This document shows, one piece after another, positions 1-12,520 of a DNA stretch of 64,000 bases. The DNA comes from Tillandsia leiboldiana. Its lineage: Eukaryota > Streptophyta > Magnoliopsida > Poales > Bromeliaceae. The notes beneath the pieces are model-generated. The model had not been told where the DNA came from. It was given only the letters and a program-made list of their open reading frames with translations, and did no database searches. Every line of letters starts with the position of its first letter. The first letter of the stretch is position 1. The stretch spans positions 754,765 to 818,764 of the forward strand of contig CM055077.1 of assembly GCA_029204045.2 (NCBI GenBank). The letters run 5' to 3'. Position numbers and translations under genes: made by a program.

Positions 1-349
1 TGTAATGGCCTAGGAAAACAGAAAAAAGCAAAACACTATAACTCCTCATACTCTTCACGTGCTATAGCATGACTATTTTCTCAATGTTACAGAAAGAAAT
101 AAAATATAAAGCATAATCATAAGAAAATCCAAGATATATGCAGGTAAATCCACAAACTAGAAATTAAAAAATTAGTGAAGCAAAATTTTGGATCTAATAT
201 TATTCATCCTCCCAAAAAGTTCTCTGGTACTACGTTATTCAGGCAATACCAGATTGTCCGCATGCATAAAGATAAAGGGATAGCCAAAAACAAAAACAGG
301 GATAATGATAATTTCAGTCAGTAGAAATGCAAAGGAAGGTCTAACAAAC

Positions 350-3300
350 TTGTTTGATCGTAGCAATATCCTTCTTTCAAGCAACACAGCAGTAAAAAGC
401 TGAATCAAATTATCGACATCCAGGGACTGGACCAACGGCTGAAACGAGATCTGTCCACCGTTGAACAAACAGCAAGTGTTATTCCACCGTAGATACTATT
501 AACCATTCATGAAATAAAAGAACAAAATTGCTCAAGTCCAAATCTCAGATATGTAGAGAAGGTGAACTTTTACATCTGCATGAGGAAGGCCTTCTTTTGG
601 TGGAGCCTCCACAGAGAGAAGGCAGTTGTCAATAGCAAACAAGACACGGTCCTTGCCAGGTGTTGGTAATGGAACGTTGGATACTAGATAAGCTATTATA
701 TCCCACATAGGTTTGCTGAAATTCTTGACAGGCATAAAGTTAGATCATGAAGAGAAGCAAAAACGGGATTTAATATCTATACTTGAAATTATTTGTAATA
801 TAGAGAAAATGGCATAAAGCACAATGGAACATGACAACTGTCAGAAGCATTTTGGATATCATTAGAAAATCTATATTTACAAATACCATCTCACACAAAA
901 TTGTCACCAAAAAAATAAAAGAGAATTTAAAGCATTTCCTTGGAGAATTACTCGTGATCAACTTGAAAGCAGGAATTAATGAAAACAAAAATAAGTGTTT
1001 CTGAAATGCATAAACAGAAAATCAGAGAGATTACATCTTGTTTGTAGTGTACTCTAGTATTGTATTTTAACAAAATTTATAGGTCAAAAAAACATAAAAT
1101 ACACAACATAATAACTAATGAAAGCCAAGCGGAGAATGCATGAGTCCAATGACCAAAAAGAAGAATTATATGTGAACATTACCTACAGCCAGCAGGGGAA
1201 AGACAAAGAACAAACAATTCCTCTAGAGCGTCACGAAGGACTCGAAAACTGGGTGAATGTGATACAAGACAAATACATTTATCAGCAAATGAATTTTCTG
1301 GAATTTGATATGCTTCAATGATATCTTCACAAATTGAATCCCGAAATGCAATGCAGCTGACATAAATTTTTGAACCATCTCCCTCTGCATTTAATTTATT
1401 AGCTAATGTGTCAGGAGAAAGATAGCTATATAAGCATAAAAAAATGATTTAGAAACATGCTAATAGACCGGAAGGCACTCAACTAAGCTAGTTATAGCTA
1501 TAATTAACAAAAATCATGAAACACTCAGCAACATACTGGCATAAAATAGGGAGTGGATAAGGTCTTCTGTAAGCAACTGCAAGCTGCACCAAAAATTGAG
1601 TGGGGAAGCCACTGAATCCAGCAGTCCACATGGATCCATGCTGATCCAGCAGCTTGTATGTGGATAAGTGTGCAGTTAGAGGGCTGATGCGTTCAGCATT
1701 ACTGTTAAAATGACTGCAAGTGCAGCTGCATAAACAGTCAACCTAAAACATACAGCGGCTTGCCTAGAAACACCTACACAAGAACCATTACTTTATGGAT
1801 ACTCGAGAACATTAAGATCCTGTTTGGATGCTTGAACATCTTATCCGGCATATCTCATTTGCCTACTTAAGAGGGCATGTGGTGGATGAGGAGTATGAAA
1901 ACATGTTAAGACCCCTAACCACATACTGTATATGGTCATATTTCTCGGAATATGATAAATCACTTGCTGCTCGAATGCATGGACCGTGAAGATCACGACT
2001 GCTTGAACCTTGCAATGGACTAAAATCAAACTCCAATGATGCAATCACAAAAAGGAAATCCCCATACTACACAAGTTATCACTGGATAACTTGTGTCAAC
2101 ATCCAAGCAGGCCCTAACTCTTTTCAGATATCAATCTTGACGAAGAAAGAAGCTATTTTTGGAAAGTGACAGTGAAGAAAAGTCTGCTAAATTAAATTCA
2201 TGCTGTGCCAAGTACCTGTTAGTACGATCGGATAACTGCGTGGATATGTCGAAACATCGTTACTGTCCACCCCTGAAGAATAGATTTCAACTCCTGCTGG
2301 CAGAACACACTGAAATTATGGGAAAATGTCAGTTAAAACAAGACCAATAAATTCCAAAGATAGTAGTAATCAGTAAAACCCCATTTGAAATCTTAAGACA
2401 TAATTCTCATTAAGCCTATGTATCAGAACAACTGAACAGAAAGGTGTTTCAGGATAAGCGGTTTGCACCACACCATTCAATCCAGTCAGCAATTTTAGAG
2501 TTTGGTCCTGCCTTGATCGTAATAGGTGGAGGTGGAGGAGAATCTTGAGGGGGGTGGCAGCGAGGGGAAGGACCGATAAGGGGCGTGTCTGTTTACTTAA
2601 GGGTACGGTGGGGGAGGTCGCGCCGGTGAATAGACAGGATAGAGCGATTTGGAGATGGCACGATAAAGGCGGTTTTACTGTTAAGTCGACTTACAGGGTG
2701 CTCAACGACGGGGGACTGCGGGACTTCTTTGCATCGTCTATCTGGAGGCTGAGTATGCCAACCAAGGTTAAGATTTTCATTTGGCTCGTCCTCAAAAATC
2801 GGATCCTTACGGCGGACAATCTTGAGAAGAAAGGGTGGACGGGGAGCAACCGGTGTACTTTGCGGTACACTTGCCGAGACGACCGATCATCTACTCGTGA
2901 AATGTGTTTACACACGATTTGTGTTCGGGTCGGGAGACCAGGGTGTCGGTTTCGTGGTGTTAGGTGGTAGTGTCCGCGAGGTGTGGGAGAAGTGGTGGGG
3001 GGGGAGGGTCAGTTGCGGGGTAAAGACTCCTTAACGTTCCTGTCTGCGCATTGGTGGGTGCTGTGGAAAATCAGGAATAGGATTATTTTTCGTGCGTCTA
3101 ACACGGACCCCCTGTGTGCTGTCAGCTGGTCAGTCAGGAATTGGCGCACTGGAGGAACCTGAGAGTCTAACTCATGTTTTTTTTTTTTTTTTTTTCGCTC
3201 TCTTGAGAGACCTAGTTGTCTCACCCATGTTGATTAGTTCAGTTTCTCGGTGAATGAAGCGGGTAGTGTGCTACCTTTCTCTCAAATAAAACAATTTTAG

Positions 3301-3870
3301 AGTTAAACCAACTCCTTTCACATTGTAAACTAACTTGCTGCATTTAGTTTGACTATATGTGCTTGCATGCACCGCAGATAACCATCAACTCTGTAACAAG
3401 GGCTTCAGAAGAGCATTAACCAGCATTCCATTTCTCAAGTAGAGAAGTCATTCCGAATGCCGAGCCAAGCAAGCAATAATTAAGATCTCTAGCTAGCAGT
3501 ATTGTAGCAGCTTCAAGTAACTGATTCCAACCATGTCTTCACAGAACTTAATTAGCCGAATTTGAGAATTCAAATCAGATTTTCGACATCGCGTATAGTT
3601 CAAAATCGAGATCCCAACAACAAATTCAACACAAAGAGTTTCAAATCGAGATTTAAATGAGAGGAAGAGATCGGAAATGCTTACAGTAGGAAGCTGAGGG
3701 GGCGGCGGAGGGTAGAGAGAATGGTTGGAGGGGGGGAACTGATCGAGGAACGAAGGCATGTACATAACCTCCGTCCCCTGGTACCCCTTATTCCCATCTA
3801 GCGATCGGATCTCGGGGCCGAGCCCACACACAACAAAGTACTCGAAGATCCGGGACGAAGACGACGCCAT
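350..3870 (-). CDS. DENN domain-containing protein, 5' part (gene continues past left edge)
   Basis: Five exons can be read on the minus strand: 3685-3870 (ATG at 3870), 2216-2309, 1193-1384, 574-715 and 350-450. All have GT/AG borders and the phases join without a stop, giving about 238 residues. Exon 1 encodes a uDENN-like start (RIFEYFVVCGLGPEI) and a proline-rich stretch. Exons 2-3 hold the SYPIVLT and KIYVSCIAFRD blocks. Exons 4-5 enter the central DENN domain, with DVDNLIQLFTAVLLERRILL the most diagnostic stretch. DENN proteins are generally guanine-nucleotide exchange factors for Rab GTPases in membrane traffic; that role is inferred from the family. The rest of the central and downstream DENN domain lies beyond position 1. 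The gene is head-to-head with the glycine decarboxylase gene, and introns 1 and 2 carry transposon insertions. Confidence 0.88.
1816..2114. mobile_element. Tourist-like (PIF/Harbinger) MITE in a DENN-gene intron
   Basis: This 299-bp non-coding block has terminal inverted repeats: left GATCCTGTTTGGATG, right end reading GGGCCTGCTTGGATG on the other strand. TAA is duplicated at 1813-1815 and 2115-2117. The TAA duplication and the GGGCCTGTTTGG-type terminus are typical of Tourist-like MITEs. It lies wholly inside the intron between the exons at 1193-1384 and 2216-2309. A hAT-type MITE is the alternative, but no 8-bp duplication is visible. Confidence 0.7.
2503..3291 (+). mobile_element. 5'-truncated LINE (L1-type) insertion in DENN-gene intron 1
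   Basis: The plus strand encodes a broken zinc-binding reverse-transcriptase tail (zf-RVT). It reads KVKIFIWLVLKNRILTADNL and then, after a shift of frame near 2858, LCGTLAETTDHLLVKC. A typical LINE tail motif (WWVLWKIRNRIIF) follows near 3055 in another frame. The insert ends in AATAAAA and is bracketed by a perfect 13-bp direct repeat, CAATTTTAGAGTT, at 2490-2502 and 3292-3304. This is the signature of target-primed reverse transcription. Only the 3' end of the LINE is present and at least two frameshifts disable it. A T-run at 3177-3195 is internal to the insert. Confidence 0.85.
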
Positions 3871-4611
3871 TGATGGGGATATCCGAGCTCGCTTATCCGT
3901 AGGCGGAGGAGATCGGAGGAACTTTATTCTTCTTCTTATTCAGGATACAAACGCCGATGCGATATCATATCGGGGGCGGAGGAGGAAGAGGAAGAGGAAG
4001 AGGAGGAGGCGGTGGTGATGGTCGGGCTCAACGGCGAGATCTGATATCGGGCGTGGAGAAGAGATGCGCGCGCGAGTGAGATGGGTTGGGCTATTTTGGG
4101 CTTACAACTATTTGGGCCTTTGTAATAAATATTTCCGTGGGCGGGTCCATGTGTCTCGGCCCATATAAATATAATGTAAAATATATTATTATTAATATTA
4201 TTATTTTTGCAATATTCAGTAAATTTCAGTACCGCTCGTAAGTCGGAAGTCAAGTTGGTTTGATAAAATTATTTAATTATTTGGCGTTGGTAGAAAAAGA
4301 CATCTGACATCTACGGAATCTTAGATTCCTTTATTACTTGCAGTAGGTGCACCGAACCCAGCTCTGACCTACCTGAGTGTACAATTCCTACACCTGGTCC
4401 GCGCATCAGAAGTGGACCTAAGTCACTCTACATCTCATTTTTATTTTTATTTTTAGTTTTCAATAGTTTTCAAATTTAAAATTTAGAACAATAATGCAAC
4501 TCTTTGAATACTTTGATCTACAAATGATATATAAAAATAACAAATAAAAAGAAATAATTTGGATTGAAAATTAATTAAGATAAAACAAATGCTAATGGAC
4601 AAGCTGGTCTA

Positions 4612-4675
4612 CAACAATTTACAGAGGATTAGATCGTGGACCATGTCCACCCAACAATTTACAGAGGATTAGATC
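4612..4675. repeat. 24-bp direct repeat flanking a 15-bp palindrome in the divergent promoter
   Basis: The same 24 bases occur at 4612-4635 and 4652-4675. Between them, 4636-4650 is a perfect palindrome with arms GTGGAC and GTCCAC around CAT. The arrangement (repeat, palindrome, repeat) lies about 0.75 kb from the DENN start and 0.9 kb from the GLDP start. A regulatory role is only a guess. Confidence 0.75.
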
Positions 4676-5292
4676 ATATCTCTCTCTCAAGCCGGGCGAG
4701 TCCACGGGCGGGTCTTTCTCCGGCCGATCCGGTCAGCTTATCGTCCACCCCACATTTAATATTTACATATATTAATTTTTAATTTAGAATTCTCCTCCGC
4801 TCGATTTTCTAAGGCCCTAGAAAGCGATAAGCCGCTTGTGACTGTAGACACCCCCTCCTTCTCCTCCTCCCCCACTTCCATCCGTTTTTTTATATATATA
4901 ATTTTTATAATTATAAGCTGTTTGTTTGTTTGTTTCAATCTCTGCGCTCTTATCCTCGTCCATCCATACTCCATCCTCTTCTCCTCCCCACGCTGCGCCT
5001 CTCATTCCGAGACAATATAGATCACGTTGTGATGCAGTGTTTAACACTAACACACACACACATACACACATACTCTATCTCTCTCTCTCCTCTGAACCCC
5101 GTCGTTGCCACGTCGTCTCCAACTGTCCTCCTCTTCCTCCCATTGGCTCTGGTTTGCTTTAGTAATCGTGCGTCGCACCTCACCTTACCCACCCACCCCC
5201 GCTACCGCACCCTTAGATCTGAATTTTCTGTTTTTATTTCATTACCTACCAAAATATCCCTGCGCTACATAATAAAGAATATTTTATCCCGG

Positions 5293-5300
5293 TATATAAA
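5293..5300 (+). promoter_or_regulatory. Candidate TATA box of GLDP
   Basis: TATATAAA lies 234 bp upstream of the GLDP start codon. It precedes a pyrimidine/purine-rich leader (about 5375-5515) with a CT microsatellite, a common layout for a plant core promoter and 5' UTR. No other TATA-like site lies between it and the ATG in a better position. Confidence 0.6.
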
Positions 5301-5533
5301 TTGCATCCAAATTGGCTTAATATAGTATTTCTGTCCCTGGAACGTAGCCGCAAAATCGTAAGCACCAGTACAGCAGTGTAGAGAGAGAGAAAGAGAGGAG
5401 AAGAGGAAGAGGAAGAGGAGTTTTCTCCCCTCTCCCTCTCTCTCTCTCTCTATCGCTCCTCCTCTATAATTATTACTCCTCCCTCTCTCTCGCTCTCTAT
5501 CTCTTTCGTATCCTACTACTGCGCCTTTATCCG

Positions 5534-8500
5534 ATGGAGCGAGCACGACGCCTCGCCAACCGGGCGATCCTCCGCCGTCTGATCACGGAGTCGAAGCAAT
5601 CCCAGCCTTCGGCGCTCCCCCCAGACCCGCGCGGGCTCCGCCGCGTCTCCACCCTCGCCCCCTCAGCCGCCGCCGCCGCCGCGGCCCACCGCCGCCACCA
5701 CCAGCAGCAGCAGATCCGGTCCGTCTCGGTCGCGTCGCTCCGGCCCTCCGATACGTTCCCCCGCCGCCACAACTCGGCCTCCCCCTCCGACCAATCGGTC
5801 ATGTCCGCGGCCTGCGGCTTCGCGTCCCTCGACGCGCTCATCGACGCCACCGTGCCCTCCGCCATCCGCGCCCCGCCACTCCGCTTGGCCGGCGAGTTCG
5901 ACGCCGGGCTCTCCGAGAGCCAGATGGTCGACCACATGCAGCGCCTCGCCTCCGCGAACAAGGTCTTCAAATCGTTCCTCGGCATGGGCTACTACGGCAC
6001 CCACGTCCCCGCCGTGATCCTCCGCAACATCATGGAGAACCCCGGGTGGTACACCCAGTACACCCCGTACCAAGCGGAGATCGCCCAGGGTCGCCTCGAG
6101 TCCCTCCTCAACTACCAGACCATGATCTCCGACCTCACCGCGCTCCCCATGTCCAACGCCTCCCTCCTCGACGAGGGCACCGCCGCCGCCGAGGCCATGG
6201 CCATGTGCAACAACATTGAGAAGTCCAAGAAGAAGACGTTCCTCATCGCCTCCAACTGCCACCCCCAGACCATCGACGTCTGCAGGACCCGCGCCGACGG
6301 GTTCGACCTCAAGGTCGTCGTCGCTGACGTGAAGGGCATGGACTACAGCTCCGGGGACGTGTGCGGGGTGCTCGTGCAGTACCCCGGGACCGAGGGAGAG
6401 GTGCTGGACTACGCCGACTTCGTCCGCACCGCGCACGCGCACGGCGTCAAGGTGGTCATGGCCACCGACCTGCTGGCGCTCACGGTGCTCAAGCCGCCTG
6501 GCGAGATCGGTGTCGACATCGTCGTCGGCTCCGCGCAGCGGTTCGGCGTGCCCATGGGGTACGGTGGGCCCCACGCCGCGTTCCTCGCCACGTCGCAGGA
6601 GTACAAGCGGATGATGCCCGGGAGGATCATCGGCGTCAGCATGGACTCGACGGGGAAGCCCGCCCTGCGAATGGCCATGCAGACGAGGGAGCAGCACATC
6701 AGAAGGGATAAGGCCACCAGCAACATCTGTACCGCACAGGTATATGATGTTTACGCAGTCTGCTAGATGAATTGCCTAATCTAAATTTATATTCAAATCC
6801 TATGCTTACTCTTGAATCAAGTTACAATTACTAGTTTAGTTCCAAATTTTGTCCTCACAGTATAAAACCCTGTGATTGTAGAAATTTAGTGCCTGAAGTT
6901 CAATCCAATTTCAATTTCGATTTAAGAATATTTTGTAACTGAAATTTGTCGCTAAATTTAAATATTACCTTAGAGTCTCAATCTTCACAAAGCAAAGTCC
7001 GTGACAAAGTTACTGTGGTGCCGCCTTTTTTAGACAACAAGAGTAACAGCGGTACTACGGTGTTATACAAAATAAACTCCGAGACTAAATTGTTACAATT
7101 GGAACAATAAGGATGAAATAGAATTCAGAGGTCGAACTTTAACTCCTAAATCATTTGTTATAAATTTTATTTCTAGGCTTTGCTTGCGAATATGGCGGCG
7201 ATGTATGCAGTATATCACGGTCCCGAAGGTCTCAAGACTATTGCTGAGAGGGTTCATGGTCTCGCCAGTACTTTTGCTCATGGATTGAAGAAGCTCGGAA
7301 CTGCGACAGTGCAAGATCTGCCCTTCTTCGATACTGTTAAAGTTACTTGCTCTGATGCAAAAGCAATTGCTGAGGAGGCTTATAAGAATGAAATGAATCT
7401 TCGTGTTGTTGACTCAAACACGGTATGTGATTTCCCTAGTATTCATCTACTTCATTGGAAGGATAGAACTTTTGAGATGTGCTATATCTATTTGTTGATT
7501 AATTCCGTGTTCTTTAGATTACTGTGGCTTTTGATGAGACTACAACTCTGGAGGATGTTGATAAGTTATTCAAAGTGTTTGCTGGTGGTAAGCCTGTAAG
7601 TATCATTTTCTATATCGGGCTTTCTATGGTTTCTCCATCTTTGGTCATTGGAATTTGGGGGGGTAAAGTTAATATTGTATGAATATTTTTGAAATTTCAG
7701 GTGAATTTCACAGCTGAATCCCTTGCACCTGAAGTGAAGAGCAAAATTCCTAGTGTTCTTGCAAGAGAGAGCCCATATTTGACGCATTCGATCTTTAACT
7801 CGTGCGGATTTGTACTAATCTCCTCTACTATTATGTTGCGTCTTAGATATACTTAATAGAAGCGATTTTCTATTCCAGGTGCCACACAGAGCACGAGCTA
7901 CTTCGCTACCTCCACAAATTACAAGCCAAAGATCTTTCGTTATGCCACAGTATGATTCCTCTCGGTTCTTGTACGATGAAATTGAATGCTACCGTGGAAA
8001 TGATGCCTGTGACTTGGCCCAACTTTGCAAACATTCACCCATTTGCCCCTGCTGATCAGGCTCAGGGCTATCAGGTAACATCTAATTGTCTGTCTCCAAA
8101 ACTCGTCGGTCTCCAAAACTTCCATTTTAACATTGTAGTTGATCGAACAGGCTCTGCTTTTCTACTTTTCTTTGGTATAGGAAATGTTCGACGATTTGGG
8201 CAAGTTATTGTGCGAAATTACAGGATTCGATTCTTTCTCGTTGCAACCAAATGCTGGTGCTGCTGGAGAATACGCAGGGCTCATGGTTATTCGTGCTTAC
8301 CATTTGGTGAGTAATTGATTGTTTAGTCATTTTTGAAGATTCATAAATTCCTCTTTTCTTGTTTGAAAACTCACTTTGTATATCATAACTAATTGTAGTC
8401 AAGAGGAGACCGCCATCGCAATGTCTGCATCATACCGGTCTCAGCTCATGGGACGAATCCTGCTAGCGCAGCTATGTGTGGGATGAAGATAGTTGCTGTA

Positions 8501-11500
8501 GGAACTGATTCCAAGGGGAATATCAACATAGAGGAGTTGAGAAAAGCCGCCGAAGCACACAAGGACAACTTATCTGCTTTGATGGTATAGATGGTTTACC
8601 TTGTCAATTTATCCTATTTGGCTTTTATTTCCTTATTAGTAAAAAGATACTCTAGGAAGTCCATTGAATTTTGTCTTCTAGTACTGGTGGACTTTATCAC
8701 ATTATATTGCAATTAAGGTTGTTATAATAATAACCAATTTGTCAATCCCTTCTTTGCATTTTTTAATGTAAGTTACGATCTTACGTCGACTCTTCTAATA
8801 ATTGTCTGCAATTAGAGGTCCAAGTATGTTTTGAGCACCAGATATATAACCTTAAACTGTTCAGCTATTTAAGTATTATCAACAGCGACAACTCTTCTGT
8901 ATCTCGTATACATGCTTGATGAATGTTGCATACTTACCGTTAGCAGAAACATTGATCATAGATTCATAGGATATATTAGTAATTTTGATTAACAAATGGT
9001 TCTTCAGGTTACCTACCCTTCGACCCATGGAGTCTATGAAGAAGGGATTGATGAAATATGCAGGATTATTCATGAGAATGGTGGGCAAGTCTACATGGAT
9101 GGAGCTAACATGAATGCACAGGTCAGTCCTTGCATGCCTACAAGGTGTAAATATTTTGTATCTAGAGTAGTTGTTTTGTTCAAGCATGTAGATGGAAATA
9201 ACCTCTGCATTGCGCTTTCAAGGTGTAAATTTTTTGTATCTATAGTAGTTGTTTTGTTCAAGCTTGTAGATGGAAATAACCTACTGAAATGCATGTGATG
9301 TTAGAATGTGAACATCAAAGTTTCGTTAGGTCAGTAGTTGGAGAAAAAGAAAGTCCTCACCTGACTTTGGCAACATTTTTTATAGGGATATGTGGAAACC
9401 TGTCCCCATAGGAGGGATTTTTCTTTTCTTTTATCGAGTACTATAAGAGTAAATGTATTACTGTAATCTTTTGAAAATCTACCTCAGCTTGTTTCCGCCC
9501 TTATCCCATTTTATTTCACTTAATATTATTGCGAGTTATCTTTCAAGAAAATCATGATTGCTGATGTAAAATGGTAATCTATTGCTATTCTCGTCAACAC
9601 CGAGAGAGTAAAATCAGATCTTGCCATTGTCATTCCTTTATTAGTATCTTTGGGTTTCTTCTTGTGAATGTTAACAAGAATATCACCTCACTTCCAGGTC
9701 GGATTAACCAGCCCAGGCTTTATTGGAGCAGATGTTTGCCATCTTAACCTCCACAAGACATTCTGCATCCCCCACGGTGGAGGTGGGCCCGGCATGGGTC
9801 CTATTGGTGTTAAGAAGCACTTGGCACCCTTCTTACCTTCTCATCCTGTGGTAAGTCACCTTCGATCAATAAGGTTTGGAGGTTATAGGGCTTTTCTTGT
9901 CTGTCCAAAGCATGCCGTCACGTGCCATTGACTAGCTGAATATGCTTATTGAGTTTGAATTATTTGTGTTCCTGTTTAATAAGCGAGATTGCAAGTATAT
10001 CTACTTTCTTTTTGAAATGACCTTTCATGATTCTGATTCTTCTGTGATATTTGTCACTTGATGACAAATAATATATAATTAAAATAGAGTAACTAATTTA
10101 TGCTGCTGTTAGGTTTCAACTGGTGGCATACCTCCCCCAGAAAAAGCCCAACCACTCGGTACTATTTCTGCAGCTCCTTGGGGATCCGCACTCATTTTGC
10201 CGATCTCATACACATACATTGCAATGATGGGTTCTAAGGGCCTTACTGATGCTTCAAAGATTGCTATCCTGAATGCAAATTATATGGCAAAGCGCCTAGA
10301 GGTATCCAGTCTTTTCTCCCATGCAGATCGCCTTTGATGTAAGGTCATATGCTATATTATATCTTCTGATGCTGATGAAAGCATTTCTAGGAGTATTCTT
10401 CTACTCAATCTAATACAGTATACTTGCTGAAACTAACACTTTCCGAAGCAAAAGATCTGATGGACCCCACGTTGCAGAAATTAATGACACAATATTATGC
10501 TGTTTCAAGCAAGATGTCTCACTGTTAAAATAAATTCCTCTGTGTCTACCCTAGAAAAGTTTCTCATCCTGGATTGGAGATTGAATTATACAGTGTTTTT
10601 TGTTCTTATATATCGTATGTGAAAAGCAAATTTACAGCAAAATTTATAAAGCGACTTTCTAATTAAGTCATAAATTCCAAGGAGCAACATTCATATTATA
10701 ACTGAAGTATTTATGTGTTTTCTATATTTTTAAGTTCCACTATTTTATACAATTTTTGCAGAACCATTACCCTATTCTTTTCCGTGGAGTCAATGGAACT
10801 GTCGCCCATGAGTTCATCGTCGACTTAAGAGGGTTTAAGGTGCTTTATTTTGATCCCTTTCCCATAAATTCTTGCCCAATTATTTTCCTGTTCCTTGCAG
10901 TCTTGTTATTCTCTTATCGTTGACTTTATTGCAGACTACTGCTGGTATAGAACCTGAAGATGTCGCAAAACGTCTTATGGACTATGGCTTCCATGCACCA
11001 ACAATGTCCTGGCCTGTTCCTGGCACACTTATGATTGAACCCACTGAGAGTGAAAGCAAGGTATGAGCATTGAACTGATTCATTTGCTTAGGTTCTAGTG
11101 ACGGACGCAAGTTTGCCGGCCCATGGGGCTAATTTCTCATTGGGGCTAGGTCGTCGAACTGGCCCTGTAGAACATTTTACTAATTTGGCCGGGAGGGCCT
11201 GATTCATCGTTGTCATAGACAAAAAATTCAGCTAGTCTTATGGAACATTTTACAAATTTGTAGCCATTCCTAGTTCTTTTTGCATCATAATGTTGTCCCT
11301 TTATTTTGTTTTTGAAAGTTTATACACTTGACAAATCTTTGTTTGCAGGCTGAACTGGACAGGTTTTGTGATACTCTCATCTCCATCAGGGAAGAAATCG
11401 CTCAGATTGAGACCGGCAAAGCTGATATTATTAATAATGTCCTGAAGGTAAGGAAATGCTATTACTGATTCTCCCAATATTATAAAAAATAGTCATTTTC

Positions 11501-11883
11501 ATGAAATTAATCAATTTCTGTTTTACGATCGGATTAATTTAATTAACCAAGGACAAGTTGTATATATCAGGGTGCTCCTCATCCGCCGTCTCTGGTGATG
11601 AGTGATACATGGACAAAGCCGTACTCAAGAGAGTATGCTGCATTCCCTGCGGCGTGGCTTCGTGGAGCTAAATTCTGGCCCACTACAGGTATTGGCTACA
11701 AACTTAATAACTTCACAGGTTTTCGATTTCTTTAGACATATTTCTCAGGAAGCTAAACTATGCTAAACTATGTTTCAACCTTTGCTAGGGCGTGTGGATA
11801 ATGTGTACGGAGATCGCCACCTTATCTGCACTCTGCTTCCTGTGGCACAAATGGCTGAAGAAGCTGCGGCTGCTACTGCGTAA
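5534..11883 (+). CDS. GLDP: Glycine dehydrogenase (decarboxylating), P-protein of the mitochondrial glycine cleavage system
   Basis: The P-protein is the PLP enzyme that decarboxylates glycine and passes the aminomethyl group to H-protein lipoamide, in photorespiration and C1 metabolism. I read 15 exons: 5534-6739, 7177-7422, 7518-7595, 7701-7801, 7879-8074, 8181-8306, 8399-8584, 9008-9121, 9698-9850, 10113-10301, 10762-10839, 10935-11060, 11349-11447, 11571-11688 and 11789-11883. They total 3111 nt, or 1036 residues, close to the usual plant length. The first ~90 residues are Arg/Ser/Ala-rich, as expected of a mitochondrial presequence. Family blocks include the PLP-lysine region HLNLHKTFCIPHGGGGPG (Lys about 771) and MIPLGSCTMKLNATVEMMP. 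Exon 1 is strongly GC-rich, later exons are not. One oddity: the exon 4/5 join gives Ser-Cys before HTEHELL, where plant P-proteins normally have Tyr just before the His. Confidence 0.96.
9141..9282. repeat. Tandem duplication in GLDP intron 8
   Basis: A block of about 64 bp at 9141-9203 recurs at 9219-9282 with few differences (period about 78 bp). It lies in the intron between exons 8 and 9, starting about 20 bp after the donor site. No splice signal is disturbed. Confidence 0.8.
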
Positions 11884-11959
11884 TTTATGCAACAGTGCTT
11901 TTCCTTTAGGAAGGAAAGCCTTCTCTCATCTCCCCTCTTGAATGTATATAAGAACAACC

Positions 11960-12002
<43 letters not shown>

Positions 12003-12520
12003 GAATTTATACCAAAGCTACTGAAATTCAATTGTACTCTAGAAAATACATTGCTGTTCTGCAACTTCAGCAAATACATATTGCTGTTCTGCAACTTCAG
12101 CAAGACCTGTGTTTATTAGAAATTCTGTGTTCTGTAATTTATGCAAATGGTTTCTCAAGTTAAATTCGCATAGATCGGTATATTGCTTACTCTTGTCTGT
12201 TTTCTGAAAAGTGTAAATATCTCTTGGTTGACATTGAAACAAGGAAATCACGAAGCTGTAAATAAAGCTTTCAAAAGCTTTTCGGAGTTAAAAAGTAAAT
12301 ATAGATCAACAACATTAACTTGCTTGAACTTTTAAGAAGCAAAAATCTATTTTGCCTCTCCAACCTTCTATTTCTCGAGAGAATCAGCTTCTGAATCCAA
12401 AAATAACCATTCATTTTATTTACTTAATCTGAATATGTGCTTTGATCAGTTGAGCATTTGATCACTGGGATTACTCCTTTTTTTTATTGAACAACGCATC
12501 ATCATGCCTCATCATATAAA
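11884..12520. other. Convergent 3' region of GLDP and the Bowman-Birk gene
   Basis: This stretch holds the GLDP 3' UTR, a (TC)17 microsatellite at 11967-12000, and a short tandem repeat at about 12046-12107. The repeat unit contains TTGCTGTTCTGCAACTTCAG and its ends (TTGCTG and CAGCAA) are inverted repeats of each other. The right part is the 3' flank of the inhibitor gene on the other strand. I see no additional gene. Confidence 0.6.

Larger units (their letters stand above)
3871..5533. other. Divergent intergenic region between the DENN and GLDP genes
   Basis: This 1.66-kb stretch separates the two start codons and should hold both promoters. It contains GA-rich sequence just upstream of the DENN start, AT-rich runs at 4160-4210 and 4430-4580, a 24-bp direct repeat around a small palindrome (4612-4675), a CA repeat near 5050-5070, a TATA box for GLDP and a long CT/GA-rich leader from 5375 to 5515. 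I see no further coding sequence in it. Confidence 0.6.

Noticed and set aside
1118..2350. Plus-strand ORFs of 60-70 codons opposite the DENN exons
   Set aside because: They are antisense to exons whose minus-strand translation matches the DENN family and joins in phase.
5663..6697. 344-codon ORF on the minus strand
   Set aside because: It lies antisense to GC-rich GLDP exon 1, is composed of low-complexity Gly/Val/Arg/His sequence and has no known domain; it is a by-product of GC3-rich codons.
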